In this document: positions 1 to 10,364 of the stretch, piece after piece
Layout of the letters: each line of letters opens with the position of its first letter
Position numbering within the stretch: the first letter of the stretch is position 1
Source of the DNA: an uncultured Alphaproteobacteria bacterium
Lineage (GTDB): Bacteria > Pseudomonadota > Alphaproteobacteria > HIMB59 > GCA-002718135
Assembly: GCA_902602885.1 (NCBI GenBank)
Contig: CACKSM010000003.1
Location: 22,255 to 86,254 of the forward strand
Length of the DNA: 64,000 nucleotides
Reading direction: 5' to 3'
The notes under the pieces: generated by a model
Database searches by the model: none
The model's input: only the letters and a program-made list of their open reading frames with translations
What the model was told of the DNA's origin: nothing
Made by a program: the position numbers and the translations under genes

Positions 1-821
1 ATGTCACTGCTACTATCTCTTTAAAAGAATTTAGAAATGTTAAATTTTTATTTATAACTTTACCAGCACAAAGCATTAGGGAGGTAATTAAGGATTCGTC
101 ATTACATAATAAAAATCATCATATTATTATATGTTCTAAAGGCATTGAAATATCGTCATCAAAATTTTTAACAGATGTATTTCAAGAAATGATGCCTTTT
201 AAATCAATTAGTATTTTATCAGGGCCATCTTTCTCAAATGAAGTATCTCAAAGTTTACCAACTGCAGTAACGCTTGCAACAAAAGATAAAAAAGATTTTG
301 AAAATATTTCTAAACTTATACCTAATAAAGAGTTTAGAATTTATTATTCAAATGATTTAATCGGAACCCAAATAGGTGGTGCTTTAAAGAATATTTATGC
401 AATAGCTGCGGGCATTGCAGAAGGTTTAAACTTAGGCGAAAATGCTAAAAGTGCACTCATTTCAAGATCTTTTGCAGAAATGGCACGATACGCAAAAAAA
501 TTTAAAGCTGATAAAAATACATTATTTGGTTTATCTGGGCTTGGTGATCTAATTTTAACATGTAGCTCTAAAAATTCACGTAATACACAGTTTGGTATAA
601 AATTAGCTTCTTCAAAATATGATAATTTTTTAGATCTTTTAAAATCGCAAGAAGTAACAGAAGGTTATTATACAGTTAAAGCAGTCTATAATATTTCACA
701 AAAAAAAAATATTGATATGCCAATAATGGAGTCTGTATACAATATACTTTATAAGCAACATGATTTAAAAGAAGAACTAAGTAATTTACTAAGTAGACCA
801 ATAAAAGAAGAAAAAATTTAA
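1..821 (+). CDS. gpsA: NAD(P)H-dependent glycerol-3-phosphate dehydrogenase, 5' truncated by window edge
   Basis: Frame is open from base 3 through the listed ORF; motifs LSGPSFSNEV, GTQIGGALKNIYAIAAGI, GLSGLGDLILTCSS. Confidence 0.93.
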   Translation, partial: VTATISLKEFRNVKFLFITLPAQSIREVIKDSSLHNKNHHIIICSKGIEISSSKFLTDVFQEMMPFKSISILSGPSFSNEVSQSLPTAVTLATKDKKDFENISKLIPNKEFRIYYSNDLIGTQIGGALKNIYAIAAGIAEGLNLGENAKSALISRSFAEMARYAKKFKADKNTLFGLSGLGDLILTCSSKNSRNTQFGIKLASSKYDNFLDLLKSQEVTEGYYTVKAVYNISQKKNIDMPIMESVYNILYKQHDLKEELSNLLSRPIKEEKI

Positions 822-822
822 T

Positions 823-1770
823 TTGATGACAAAGAAAACATTTTATAACTTAGATACAAGCTGGGTTAACAACACGCAAATTAATTTGAGTGCGGTAGAA
901 CGTCGAACATCTACCTTAACTAAAAGAAGAACTGTAAAAAAGGAATTTCAAGTCGCTTGGTTGTTAAAAGCTATTACTTTAATTGATCTTACTACGCTAA
1001 GTGGTGATGACACTTTTGGAAAAGTCGAAAGACTGTGTAATAAAGCCCTTAATCCGATTGATGATTATATTCTTCAGGATTTAGGAATAGAAAATAATGC
1101 AGTAAGAGTAGGAGCTGTGTGTGTCTATCACCATCTAATAAAAAATTGTACAAAGCTAATTCAAAACAAAATCCCAATTGCAGCAGTTTCTACGGGTTTT
1201 CCTGCAGGTTTATCATCATATACGACTAGAAAAAAAGAAATTTCTGACTCTATTAAAGATGGTGCTGATGAAATCGATATTGTTATCAATAGAGGATACG
1301 TTCTCCAAAATAATTGGAAAAAATTATATGATGAGGTTCGCAGTTTTAAAGAAACTGCAGGTAAAACAAAAATTAAAGCTATTCTTGGTGTTGGTGATCT
1401 TGAGACTCTTCGAAATGTAGCAAAAGCTTCTTTGGTTTGTATGATGGCTGGTGCCGATTTTATTAAAACATCAACAGGAAAAGAAAGTATAAATGCAAAT
1501 CTTAATAATAGTCTTGTCATGTTGAGAATGATTAGAGATTTTCATACAAAAACTGGAAAAAAAATTGGTTTTAAACCTGCAGGTGGAATATCAACGGCCA
1601 AATCTGTTTTAGAATTTTTAATATTAGTAGCTGAAGAACTAGGATTTGAATGGGTTAATCCTAAATTATTGCGAATTGGTGCTTCTAGTTTATTAATTGA
1701 TATAGAAAGACAACTTTATCACTACACTAGTGGCAGATATGCAAATAAAGAGAAACTTGCAATAGGATAA
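823..1770 (+). CDS. deoC: deoxyribose-phosphate aldolase
   Basis: DeoC-type motifs: ADEIDIVINRG, KAILGVGDL, ADFIKTSTGK, GFKPAGGIST, RIGASSLL. Confidence 0.93.
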   Translation: MMTKKTFYNLDTSWVNNTQINLSAVERRTSTLTKRRTVKKEFQVAWLLKAITLIDLTTLSGDDTFGKVERLCNKALNPIDDYILQDLGIENNAVRVGAVCVYHHLIKNCTKLIQNKIPIAAVSTGFPAGLSSYTTRKKEISDSIKDGADEIDIVINRGYVLQNNWKKLYDEVRSFKETAGKTKIKAILGVGDLETLRNVAKASLVCMMAGADFIKTSTGKESINANLNNSLVMLRMIRDFHTKTGKKIGFKPAGGISTAKSVLEFLILVAEELGFEWVNPKLLRIGASSLLIDIERQLYHYTSGRYANKEKLAIG

Positions 1771-1771
1771 T

Positions 1772-4132
1772 ATGGATAAAGTTATTAAAAATTTTCAAAA
1801 TATATCTTATGGGCCAGCACCAGAAGACAGCAAAGAAGTTAATAACTGGATAAAAAATTTAAAAAATCCAAATAATCATTTTATTAATGGTAAATTTGTA
1901 AAATCGTCTAGCTCAAAAAAATTAAATATAATTAACCCTTCTACAAATAAAAAAATAGCAACATTGTCTGTTGCTTCAAAAAAAGATGTAAATATTGCTG
2001 TTAGTGCTGCCAAAAAAGCTCATGCCAAATGGTCAAAACTTTCATCGTTTGATCGATCAAAATATTTATATGCACTTGCACGTCTCATACAAAAAAATTC
2101 AAGGTTTATTTCTGTTTTAGAGACCATTGATAATGGTAAGCCTATAAGAGAAACAAGAGATATAGATATTCCGCTTGTTGCTAGACATTTTTATTATCAT
2201 GCTGGGTGGGCTGCTAGGAATACAAACAACTCTGATAACTCTATAGGTGTTGTTGGGCAAATTATACCGTGGAACTTTCCCTTATTAATGTTAGCGTGGA
2301 AAATTGCTCCTGCAATTGCTCTTGGCAATACAGTAGTCTTAAAGCCTGCAGAGTATACTTCTTTAACAGCGCTTTATTTTGCTGAACTTTGTGAAAAAGC
2401 TAAAATTCCACAAGGTGTAATTAATATTATTACAGGAGACGGTTCTACTGGTGAACATATAACATCGCATAAAGATATTAAAAAAATTGCCTTTACTGGA
2501 TCAACTGAAGTTGGAAAAAAAATAATTCAAACAAATACTAATCCAGATAAAAAAATGACAATGGAACTTGGGGGCAAATCACCTTTTATTGTTTTTGAAG
2601 ATGCTGATTTAGATAGCGCGGTAGAAGGTGTTGTTGATGCGATTTGGTTTAACCAAGGTCAAGTATGTTGTGCAGGATCAAGGCTCTTGGTACAAGAAAG
2701 TATTGAGAAAAAATTTATTCAAAAACTTAAGAAAAGAATGGAAAAACTTCGTGTTGGTGATCCATTAGATAAGTCTATTGATATTGGCGCTATAGTTGCA
2801 CCAGTCCAACTTAAAAAAATTAATTCTTTGGTAAATAAGGCACAAAAGGATGGAAATAAATTATGGCAGCCTTCATGGTCATGTCCAAAAAATGGTTTAT
2901 TTTATCCTCCATCTTTATTTACAAATGTAACACCGTCATCTTTTATTGCTCAAGTAGAAATATTTGGACCAGTTTTGACAACAATGACATTTAGAACACC
3001 GAGTGAAGCTGTATCCATTGCAAATAATACACCATATGGACTTGCGGCAAGTATTTGGTCGGAAAATATTAACTTAGCTTTAGATATTGCTCCAAAAGTA
3101 AAAGCTGGAGTCATTTGGATAAATTCTACAAATTTATTTGATGCTGCCTGTGGTTTTGGCGGTTACAAAGAAAGTGGTTTTGGAAGAGAAGGTGGTTCAG
3201 AAGGTATCAGAGCATATTCAAAATTACCACTTCCTCTTACTAAATCAAAAAGAAGAAAAAAATTATCTAAAGGTCAATCATCTAACTCTATCGACAGAAC
3301 TCCAAAATTATATATTGGAGGTAAACAAAAAAGACCTGATAGTGGTTATTCCTTTTCTTCATATGATGCTCATAATAATTTTATTTGTGATGTTCCAAAC
3401 GCAAACCGTAAAGATGTAAGAGATACAGTCGAGATCGCATCGAAAGCAGTTAGCAAATCTTCAACTAATTTTAATAGAGCTCAAATTCTTTATTACTTAG
3501 CTGAAAATTTACAAGACCGAAAAAATACCTTTTCTAGTTTACTATCATCTCTAATTGGTATTTCACAAAAAGATGCCGAAAAAGAATTTGATCAATCAAT
3601 AGAAAGATTATTTTATTATGGTGCTATGGCTGATAAGTTTGAAGGCTCTATACATAATCCTCCTATAAGAGGTTTAACACTAGCCGTTAAAGAACCGATA
3701 GGTGTTGTGGCAAATATTTTAAATGATGATTATCCACTATTAAGTTTAATTACAACATTAGGAGCAAATTTTGCTGCAGGAAATGCTAGTATTATTGTTC
3801 CAGGTCAAAATACGTCTCTTTTAGCAACAGAATTATACCAACTACTTGAAACCTCTGATGTTCCAGCAGGCTATATTAACATCCTTACAACTAAACAAAA
3901 TAGTTTGAATAAAATCTTAGCAGAACATGAAAATATCGATGGTATTTGGTATTTTAGTGAAAATAATAATGAGCGTTTAAAAGTTATTCAAAGTACAACA
4001 TCAAATTTAAAGAGAAGTTGGTGTCCACAATCAAAAAATCTTGATTGGTCTTCGAAAGAAAAAGATTTCTTAGAAGAGTTTTTATATCAAAGTACACAAG
4101 TAAAAAATATTTGGATCCCATACGGAGAGTGA
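1772..4132 (+). CDS. two-domain aldehyde dehydrogenase family protein (ALDH16-like architecture)
   Basis: N-terminal ALDH domain with PWNFPLLMLAWKIAPA, ELGGKSPFIV, FNQGQVCCAGSRLL (catalytic Cys) and EIFGPVL; second ALDH-like domain from ~aa 510 without a recognisable catalytic Cys motif. Confidence 0.88.
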   Translation: MDKVIKNFQNISYGPAPEDSKEVNNWIKNLKNPNNHFINGKFVKSSSSKKLNIINPSTNKKIATLSVASKKDVNIAVSAAKKAHAKWSKLSSFDRSKYLYALARLIQKNSRFISVLETIDNGKPIRETRDIDIPLVARHFYYHAGWAARNTNNSDNSIGVVGQIIPWNFPLLMLAWKIAPAIALGNTVVLKPAEYTSLTALYFAELCEKAKIPQGVINIITGDGSTGEHITSHKDIKKIAFTGSTEVGKKIIQTNTNPDKKMTMELGGKSPFIVFEDADLDSAVEGVVDAIWFNQGQVCCAGSRLLVQESIEKKFIQKLKKRMEKLRVGDPLDKSIDIGAIVAPVQLKKINSLVNKAQKDGNKLWQPSWSCPKNGLFYPPSLFTNVTPSSFIAQVEIFGPVLTTMTFRTPSEAVSIANNTPYGLAASIWSENINLALDIAPKVKAGVIWINSTNLFDAACGFGGYKESGFGREGGSEGIRAYSKLPLPLTKSKRRKKLSKGQSSNSIDRTPKLYIGGKQKRPDSGYSFSSYDAHNNFICDVPNANRKDVRDTVEIASKAVSKSSTNFNRAQILYYLAENLQDRKNTFSSLLSSLIGISQKDAEKEFDQSIERLFYYGAMADKFEGSIHNPPIRGLTLAVKEPIGVVANILNDDYPLLSLITTLGANFAAGNASIIVPGQNTSLLATELYQLLETSDVPAGYINILTTKQNSLNKILAEHENIDGIWYFSENNNERLKVIQSTTSNLKRSWCPQSKNLDWSSKEKDFLEEFLYQSTQVKNIWIPYGE

Positions 4133-4144
4133 TATACTAAAAAT

Positions 4145-4603
4145 ATGTTAATTAACGTCGATCCTATTTTAAGTCCTGATATATTAAAAACACTGCGTGA
4201 AATGGGTCATGGTGATAGACTCGTTATATCGGATATTAATTATCCTGCGCATTCGAACCACAATAGAGTTCATCGATTAGATGGCTTAGATATGACAACT
4301 GTTATGAGAGCTGTTTTATCTGTTTTTCCATTAGATAGTTTCGTAGACTCAGCTGTTCACCGAATGGAAGTTGATAATCAACCAAATGAAATTAATGACG
4401 CTAATAAAGAAGTAATTGATGCAATTAAGGAAGTATCAGGAGATAATTGGAAAATAGGTTCATACGAAAGACAAGAATTTTATAAGCAATCAAGATCAAC
4501 CTATGCTTATGTTACAACAAGTGAAAGACGACCTTACTGCAATTTTATTTTAACAAAAGGTGTTATCAAACCAGATGGAACTGTTTGGATAATCGATAAA
4601 TAA
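4145..4603 (+). CDS. RbsD/FucU family sugar mutarotase
   Basis: Motifs LKTLREMGHGDRLVISDINYPAHS, YAYVTTSERRPYCNFILTKGV. Confidence 0.88.
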   Translation: MLINVDPILSPDILKTLREMGHGDRLVISDINYPAHSNHNRVHRLDGLDMTTVMRAVLSVFPLDSFVDSAVHRMEVDNQPNEINDANKEVIDAIKEVSGDNWKIGSYERQEFYKQSRSTYAYVTTSERRPYCNFILTKGVIKPDGTVWIIDK

Positions 4604-4605
4604 TT

Positions 4606-5520
4606 ATGTCGATTAGTATTCTTGGAATTTTTGTTGCCGATCTCGTTTTTTTTGGAGAAAAAATTCCAGCAGAGGGAGAAACTATTCTTGGTAAAAATTT
4701 TGTTATTGGTCCTGGCGGCAAAGGATCAAACCAAGCTGTAGCTGCAGCTAAGGCTGGTTCAAAAACTTTTTTCATTTCAAAGATTGGTGATGATCAATTT
4801 GGCTCGATGGCAACAGAGATTTATGAAAATTCTGGTGTTGATTATAGCAATGTTATTATTTCAAAAGATCATTCAACAGGTGCAGCTGGCATACTTGTTA
4901 ATGAAGGAACAGGAGCTAATGCTATTAATGTTTTTCCAGGTGCAGCAGGTGCAATTACTATTGAAGATATAGATAAAGCAGAAGAGGCAATTAAAAACTC
5001 AAGTATATTTCTTACACAACTAGAGGCACCAAAGGATGTTGTTACCTATGCATTAAAAAAAGCACATAGTTTAAATGTAAAAACAATTTTAAATCCTGCT
5101 CCAGCTGCTGAAATAGATGAATCTTTATTTTCTATGATTGATTATTTTACACCAAATGAAACAGAAGCAAGTTTTTATGTTGATCACAATGTTGAAACAC
5201 ACGAGGATGCTGAAAAAGCTGCAATGCAATTATTAGAAAAAGGAATTAAAAATGTTGTTATTACTCTTGGAGAAAAGGGAGCTTTCTTTGCAAATAGTAA
5301 TGAAAAATTTTCTTTACCTATAGTTAATCTTTCAAATCCAGTAGTCGATACAACTGGTGCTGGCGATGCATTTAATGCAGGTTTTGCTGCGGCACTAACT
5401 GAGGGTCAAAATATTAAAGATGCGTTAAAATTTGCTAGTGCTACAGCTGGTTTATCAACAACAAAAATTGGAACAGCAAATTCCATGCCTTCTAGAGAGG
5501 AAATTGATAAACTTCTATAA
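4606..5520 (+). CDS. rbsK: ribokinase / PfkB-family carbohydrate kinase
   Basis: PfkB motifs GGKGSNQAVAAAKAG and DTTGAGDAFNAGFA. Confidence 0.9.
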   Translation: MSISILGIFVADLVFFGEKIPAEGETILGKNFVIGPGGKGSNQAVAAAKAGSKTFFISKIGDDQFGSMATEIYENSGVDYSNVIISKDHSTGAAGILVNEGTGANAINVFPGAAGAITIEDIDKAEEAIKNSSIFLTQLEAPKDVVTYALKKAHSLNVKTILNPAPAAEIDESLFSMIDYFTPNETEASFYVDHNVETHEDAEKAAMQLLEKGIKNVVITLGEKGAFFANSNEKFSLPIVNLSNPVVDTTGAGDAFNAGFAAALTEGQNIKDALKFASATAGLSTTKIGTANSMPSREEIDKLL

Positions 5521-5541
5521 TTATTGTATAATAGAATTAAT

Positions 5542-5721
5542 ATGCAATTATTTTTAGAAAGACTGATCTATTTTTGGGCTGGGATAACAGCTATTGGTCT
5601 TTTAATAGCTGTAGCTTACTGGGCAATCGCAACTATAATTTATGTAGCTTTTATCTCTCTTTTTGTTGCCATTGCAGCTACTATTTTCTATCATTTTTAT
5701 TGGTCCAAAAGAGATAATTAA
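5542..5721 (+). CDS. small membrane protein, 59 aa (ATG at 5542 preferred over TTG at 5524)
   Basis: Hydrophobic protein MQLFLERLIYFWAGITAIGLLIAVAYWAIATIIYVAFISLFVAIAATIFYHFYWSKRDN; fits between neighbouring genes. Confidence 0.6.
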   Translation: MQLFLERLIYFWAGITAIGLLIAVAYWAIATIIYVAFISLFVAIAATIFYHFYWSKRDN

Positions 5722-5753
5722 TAGTCTATAAATACCAATAAGGTTATTTATCA

Positions 5754-7265
5754 GTGTCAAAATATATATTTTACGATTTAGAAACATCAGGAAGAGGTAA
5801 GAAAGAATATCCAACTGCATTTGGTACTACTCCAAAATGGGAGCAGATAATGCAAATCGCTGCAATAGTTACTGACTCTAAGTTTAATCAAACAAATCAA
5901 AATATGAATGAGTTCTGCAGACCTCGAACATCAGTGATTTCTCAACCTGGTGCATTAATAACAACACTTAAAGGTATGAGAGAGGCACTTGATGCCCCTC
6001 AATCATCTTACGAATTAATGAAAAAAATTAATGAAACTTTTGATGAATGGAAAAAAGATGATCCAAGTTCTACTTTTATTGGTCATAATATAATCGAATT
6101 TGATGAATCTGTGCTCGAATACAATTTGTTTAGTCATATGTTTTATCCTTATGTAACAAGAAAGAGTAGGGGCGATACATTAAATTTAGCGAGAGGTTTA
6201 TATGCCATAAACCCATCAAGTATAAAAACACCTTTAACAGAAAGAGGCAATCCTAGTTTTAAATTAGAAAAAATTGCCGAGATGAACAACTTACCTGTTG
6301 AATTTGCTCACGATGCATTTTCAGATGTTAAGACATCAATTGCTTTGACAAAATATATTAACGAAGCAGACAAAACTAATTGGAATCAGCTTCAAATGAC
6401 AATGAGTAAAGAAGATGCAATTGAATATATAAACAAAAATAAAGGCTTCTGTTTTATGACAAGCTTTGGAGGAAGAATTAAACTTCAAGCTTTGTCGATG
6501 GTATGTGAGTCTCAGTACAATGGTTGGTTTCATACAATTGATTTAGCTCATGATCCGACGCCATTACTAGAAGCTAATTCTGAAGAATTTAAAAAACTTA
6601 TCAAAAGAAAAAATAGATACGTTATTACTAATCAGCATCCTATTATTCTACCAGGTAAAATTGCTTCTAATTATGAGCCATACAATGAGATTGGCTCAGA
6701 TGTACTAAATGAAAGAGCAAAAATAGTTTTTAAAAATAAAGATTTAGCAGACAAGTTTAAACTAATGGAAATAGATAAACGTATTGAAAAAGAAGATGAA
6801 AAATCGCAAGATAATATATTTCCTGAAAGTGCAGCAAATGCCTTTCTTGATTTTAAACAATCTTCGGAAATAGCTAAATTTCACGAACAAAATGATTGGA
6901 ATGAAAAATATAAAATTGCTCTTTCAATTAAGGAGCCAAGAGCAAACTTTATTTTAAAAAGACTTATATTTGATGAAAGTCCAAAAACTTTATCAAAAGA
7001 AGATTTTAAAATGGTTCACCGGGAGTTACATGAAAGGTTGGTTATTAATCAAGAAAGACCCTTTACAACGATACCAGAAGCAATGTCTCAAACTGATACT
7101 GAATTGGTTAAAATGGAAGAAAGTGATGATGAAAATAAAGCTCAAAAAATGCAAATTTTAAAAGATTACAATGTCTATTTAAATTTTATGGAGAAATATT
7201 TTTCTAATAAAAATGCTGAACCCCTTCCAAGTGGTAAAGAACTGAGCAAAATAATCTTTGGTTAA
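5754..7265 (+). CDS. sbcB: exodeoxyribonuclease I
   Basis: FYDLETSG exonuclease motif, FCRP, FIGHNIIEFDESVLEY, AHDAFSDVKTSIAL. Confidence 0.9.
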   Translation: MSKYIFYDLETSGRGKKEYPTAFGTTPKWEQIMQIAAIVTDSKFNQTNQNMNEFCRPRTSVISQPGALITTLKGMREALDAPQSSYELMKKINETFDEWKKDDPSSTFIGHNIIEFDESVLEYNLFSHMFYPYVTRKSRGDTLNLARGLYAINPSSIKTPLTERGNPSFKLEKIAEMNNLPVEFAHDAFSDVKTSIALTKYINEADKTNWNQLQMTMSKEDAIEYINKNKGFCFMTSFGGRIKLQALSMVCESQYNGWFHTIDLAHDPTPLLEANSEEFKKLIKRKNRYVITNQHPIILPGKIASNYEPYNEIGSDVLNERAKIVFKNKDLADKFKLMEIDKRIEKEDEKSQDNIFPESAANAFLDFKQSSEIAKFHEQNDWNEKYKIALSIKEPRANFILKRLIFDESPKTLSKEDFKMVHRELHERLVINQERPFTTIPEAMSQTDTELVKMEESDDENKAQKMQILKDYNVYLNFMEKYFSNKNAEPLPSGKELSKIIFG

Positions 7266-8050
7266 TGTTTGAGCTTCAATATTTTATCATTGGCATTGTC
7301 CAAGGCTTTACTGAATTTTTACCAGTTAGTTCTTCTGGGCATTTAGTTCTTGTATCACAATTAACCAGTTGGCAAGATCAAGGTCTTTTTACTGATGTTG
7401 CCGTTCATGTTGGAACATTATTAGCAGTTATAATTTATCTAAGATCTCATATAACAACTTTAATTAAGAGCTTTTTCTCCTTTCAGCTTGCAGACAATGA
7501 TAACTTATTTAAAATTATTATTGCAACTATACCTGCGGTTATAGTTGGATTCTTTATTTTTGATTTTGTTCAATTATATTTTCGAGATATCAAAGTTGTT
7601 GCAGTATCAAGTGTTGTTTTTGCTGCTTTATTATTTGTAGCAGATCATTTTAAGATGAAAATATCTTCTTGGGAAAATATGAGTTACGTGCAAGCCTTTA
7701 TCATTGGTGCATTTCAAATATTAGCATTTATACCTGGGGCAAGTAGAGCAGGAGTTACAATTACTGGCGCACGTTTTCTGGGTTTTGATAGATCATCTGC
7801 AGCAATTTTTTCTATGCTTTTATCTATACCCCTTATTTTAGCATCTTTAGTTTTAACAAGTTTAGATTTAATAAGTAGCTCTGAGACTAATATAAATTTA
7901 TACAAATCTTTATTTGCAGCATTTGTCGCTTGTATTACTGCTCTATTTTCAATTAACATCATGATGCGAATAATACAAAATTCAACCTTTAACATTTTTA
8001 TTATTTATAGAGTTTTACTAGGATTTATTTTATTATATTTTTATGCATAA
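7265..8050 (+). CDS. uppP: undecaprenyl-diphosphatase
   Basis: BacA/UppP motifs GIVQGFTEFLPVSSSGHLVL and PGASRAGVTITGARFLGF. Confidence 0.95.
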   Translation: MFELQYFIIGIVQGFTEFLPVSSSGHLVLVSQLTSWQDQGLFTDVAVHVGTLLAVIIYLRSHITTLIKSFFSFQLADNDNLFKIIIATIPAVIVGFFIFDFVQLYFRDIKVVAVSSVVFAALLFVADHFKMKISSWENMSYVQAFIIGAFQILAFIPGASRAGVTITGARFLGFDRSSAAIFSMLLSIPLILASLVLTSLDLISSSETNINLYKSLFAAFVACITALFSINIMMRIIQNSTFNIFIIYRVLLGFILLYFYA

Positions 8051-8972
8051 AATATCTGGAGTCTTTAGCGCTGCTCTAACACCGGTAACAAGTGATTTAT
8101 CAATAAATAAAGACCTCTATCTTCGTCATTGTCAGTATTTAATGAGAGAAGGGCACGATGGTCTTGCTATTTTCGGCACAACAGGTGAAGCAAATAGTTT
8201 TTCTGTTCAAGAAAAAAAAGATCATATAGATTTTTTGATTTCAAATCGAATAGATCCCAAAATTCTTATGCCAGGTACAGGTTCATCTTCATTGAAAGAA
8301 GCAATTGATATGACAAAGCATGCTTCCTCTCATAAAGTAAGAGCAGTCCTTTTACTACCACCATTCTATTATAAGAATGTAACAGATGAAGGTGTGATAA
8401 ACTACTATCGTCATTTAATTGAAAATGTTGGTGATAGTGAACTTCATTATGTTTTATATCACATACCGCAAAATACATATGTTCCCATAAGTTTCAAAAC
8501 TATTGAAACACTATTAAAATTGTATCCTAATAATATTGTTGGTTTAAAAGATTCAAGTGGTGATGGTGAACGTATGATGAAGGTTATAAAATATTTCAAT
8601 AATTTTTCAGTATTTTGTGGTCATGATAGTCTAGCTTTAAGTATAAGCAAAAGGGGAGGTGCTGGAGCAATTACTGCAGGTACAAATGTTTGTGGAAAAT
8701 TACTTAACTTTATTTTAAAAAATTATAAAAACGAAAATTCAATTAAAAATTTTAATGAATTACAGAGTCTTTTAGAAAAAATAAGACAAGTTATTACGAC
8801 ACATGAACCTATTAGTTTAATGAAGGCTTATTTTTCCATTGTAGATAATATTTCTGAATGGAATAATGTATTACCACCATTAAAAAAAATTGATGATCCT
8901 GAAAATCATAAACTTGTTTTAATATTAAAAGAATTAGTAAAAAAAATAGATCCGTTAATAGCGAATACGTGA
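8043..8972 (+). CDS. dihydrodipicolinate synthase / N-acetylneuraminate lyase family protein
   Basis: Motifs FGTTGEANSFS, MPGTGSSSLKEAIDMTKHA, YHIPQNT, GLKDSSGD. Confidence 0.88.
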   Translation: MHKISGVFSAALTPVTSDLSINKDLYLRHCQYLMREGHDGLAIFGTTGEANSFSVQEKKDHIDFLISNRIDPKILMPGTGSSSLKEAIDMTKHASSHKVRAVLLLPPFYYKNVTDEGVINYYRHLIENVGDSELHYVLYHIPQNTYVPISFKTIETLLKLYPNNIVGLKDSSGDGERMMKVIKYFNNFSVFCGHDSLALSISKRGGAGAITAGTNVCGKLLNFILKNYKNENSIKNFNELQSLLEKIRQVITTHEPISLMKAYFSIVDNISEWNNVLPPLKKIDDPENHKLVLILKELVKKIDPLIANT

Positions 8973-9314
8973 GTTAAAATACTTTTTTGCTTGAGTAGCA
9001 ATTAAATTTTGGACAGGTTTTAAAAAGACAGCAAAACCAATACAATCAGTAAAGAAACCGGGAGTAATCAATAATAATCCTGAAACTAATAGAAAAATAC
9101 CCCCTTTAATTTCTTCTGTGGGCATTACACCTTGTGATAAGTTTCGTTGTGCATCAAATAACAATTTGATCCCTTGTCTACGCACAAGAAATATTCCTAC
9201 TAAAGCAGTGGTTAGTATTATTGCTATAGTATTTAAAATTCCAATATTAGATCCGATTGTTATAAAAATACTTATTTCAATTATTGGAATAATAATAAAC
9301 GCTAGAAAAATCAC
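8955..9314 (-). CDS. fxsA: FxsA family membrane protein
   Basis: IIPIIEISIFITIGSNIGILNTIAIILTTALVGIFLVRRQG and GGIFLLVSGLLLITPGFFTDCIGF. Confidence 0.88.
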   Translation of the reverse strand: MIFLAFIIIPIIEISIFITIGSNIGILNTIAIILTTALVGIFLVRRQGIKLLFDAQRNLSQGVMPTEEIKGGIFLLVSGLLLITPGFFTDCIGFAVFLKPVQNLIATQAKKYFNSRIRY

Positions 9315-10315
9315 TAACGTACTATACCAGTTTTTTCATCCTGTATGTTTTTTTCTATTTTATTCTCAAATTCTCTTAATCTTTTATAGACACTAGCAAG
9401 TTCTATGATTGTAGGCCATGCTCTGAATAAATATTGTAGTGAACCTTCTACTCTTCCAAACGCTCTTATGATTTGTTGCATAACACCAAGTGTCATTACC
9501 CCAGCAACAATTGCTGGTGCTAAAAAAATATACGCTGCTAGAACGTTAGCTTGTAGATAGGCTAATCTTCCAATACTAAAATAGAGATAATACAAATAAC
9601 TCTTAAAATGAATTTCTCTAACACCTTGGAAAAGTTCTTCTAATGATTTTGGTCTAATACTTCCATCATCCTCTGCAATAACTAAAATTTTTCTATAAGC
9701 AGCTTCTTTTTTTTGAAGATCATATTCAATACCAACTAGTCTTAGTAACCATGCTAGTACAATCATTAAAATTGTACCACCGACAGCCCATATAAATGCT
9801 CCAGACACTAAACCGTACTGCCAATCACCAAACCACAAGATTGGTATACCAACTGATAGAGTCATTAAGAGAGGGAAGAACTCTACTAATACTAGAACAG
9901 ATTCAATTAAACTGGTTCCAAGACCTTCCATAATTCTACTAAACTTTATGGTATCTTCCTGAACCCTTTGACTTGCACCTTCGATAGTTCTCGCTTGATC
10001 GTAAACACTATGGTACCACTCAACCATTGCTGTTCTCCATCTAAAAAGAAAATGGGAAGTTAGGAATGAAATTGCTAGTCCTAATGCAATTGAAATAGCA
10101 GCAAGTTGAGCAAAACTAAATAAAGCACCCATGTATTCTTGCATAGTTATAGCATTTGGTGTCCCAAGTGCTTTTTGGATCATGTCATAAAATTCACCAA
10201 ACCATTCGTTGATTTGAACATCAATCTGAACTTGGACCCATATAGAAGTAAGAATGACTACTGAGCCTACATAAGCCCATACATACCACTTTGGTTCAGT
10301 GAAAAATTTAAACAT
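9314..10315 (-). CDS. sbmA: SbmA/BacA-like family transporter
   Basis: INEWFGEFYDMIQKAL, RWRTAMVEWYHS, IEGASQRVQEDTIKF, AFGRVEGSLQYLFRAWPTIIELASVYKRLREFE. Confidence 0.92.
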   Translation of the reverse strand: MFKFFTEPKWYVWAYVGSVVILTSIWVQVQIDVQINEWFGEFYDMIQKALGTPNAITMQEYMGALFSFAQLAAISIALGLAISFLTSHFLFRWRTAMVEWYHSVYDQARTIEGASQRVQEDTIKFSRIMEGLGTSLIESVLVLVEFFPLLMTLSVGIPILWFGDWQYGLVSGAFIWAVGGTILMIVLAWLLRLVGIEYDLQKKEAAYRKILVIAEDDGSIRPKSLEELFQGVREIHFKSYLYYLYFSIGRLAYLQANVLAAYIFLAPAIVAGVMTLGVMQQIIRAFGRVEGSLQYLFRAWPTIIELASVYKRLREFENKIEKNIQDEKTGIVR

Positions 10316-10364
10316 TGTATATATATATGTTCAATTAGATTTTAAAAAAGAAGGCGGTTATTAA

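Noticed and set aside
1161-1520. 119-aa minus-strand ORF
   Set aside because: Entirely antisense to deoC, no recognisable motif; shadow ORF.
7714-7995. 93-aa minus-strand ORF inside uppP
   Set aside because: Antisense to a clear uppP; no supporting features.
8043-8972. Calling this gene dapA proper
   Set aside because: The DHDPS/NAL family is clear, but no lysine-pathway context here; family-level call only.
9118-9396. 92-aa plus-strand ORF over fxsA/sbmA
   Set aside because: Antisense to two well-supported minus-strand genes.
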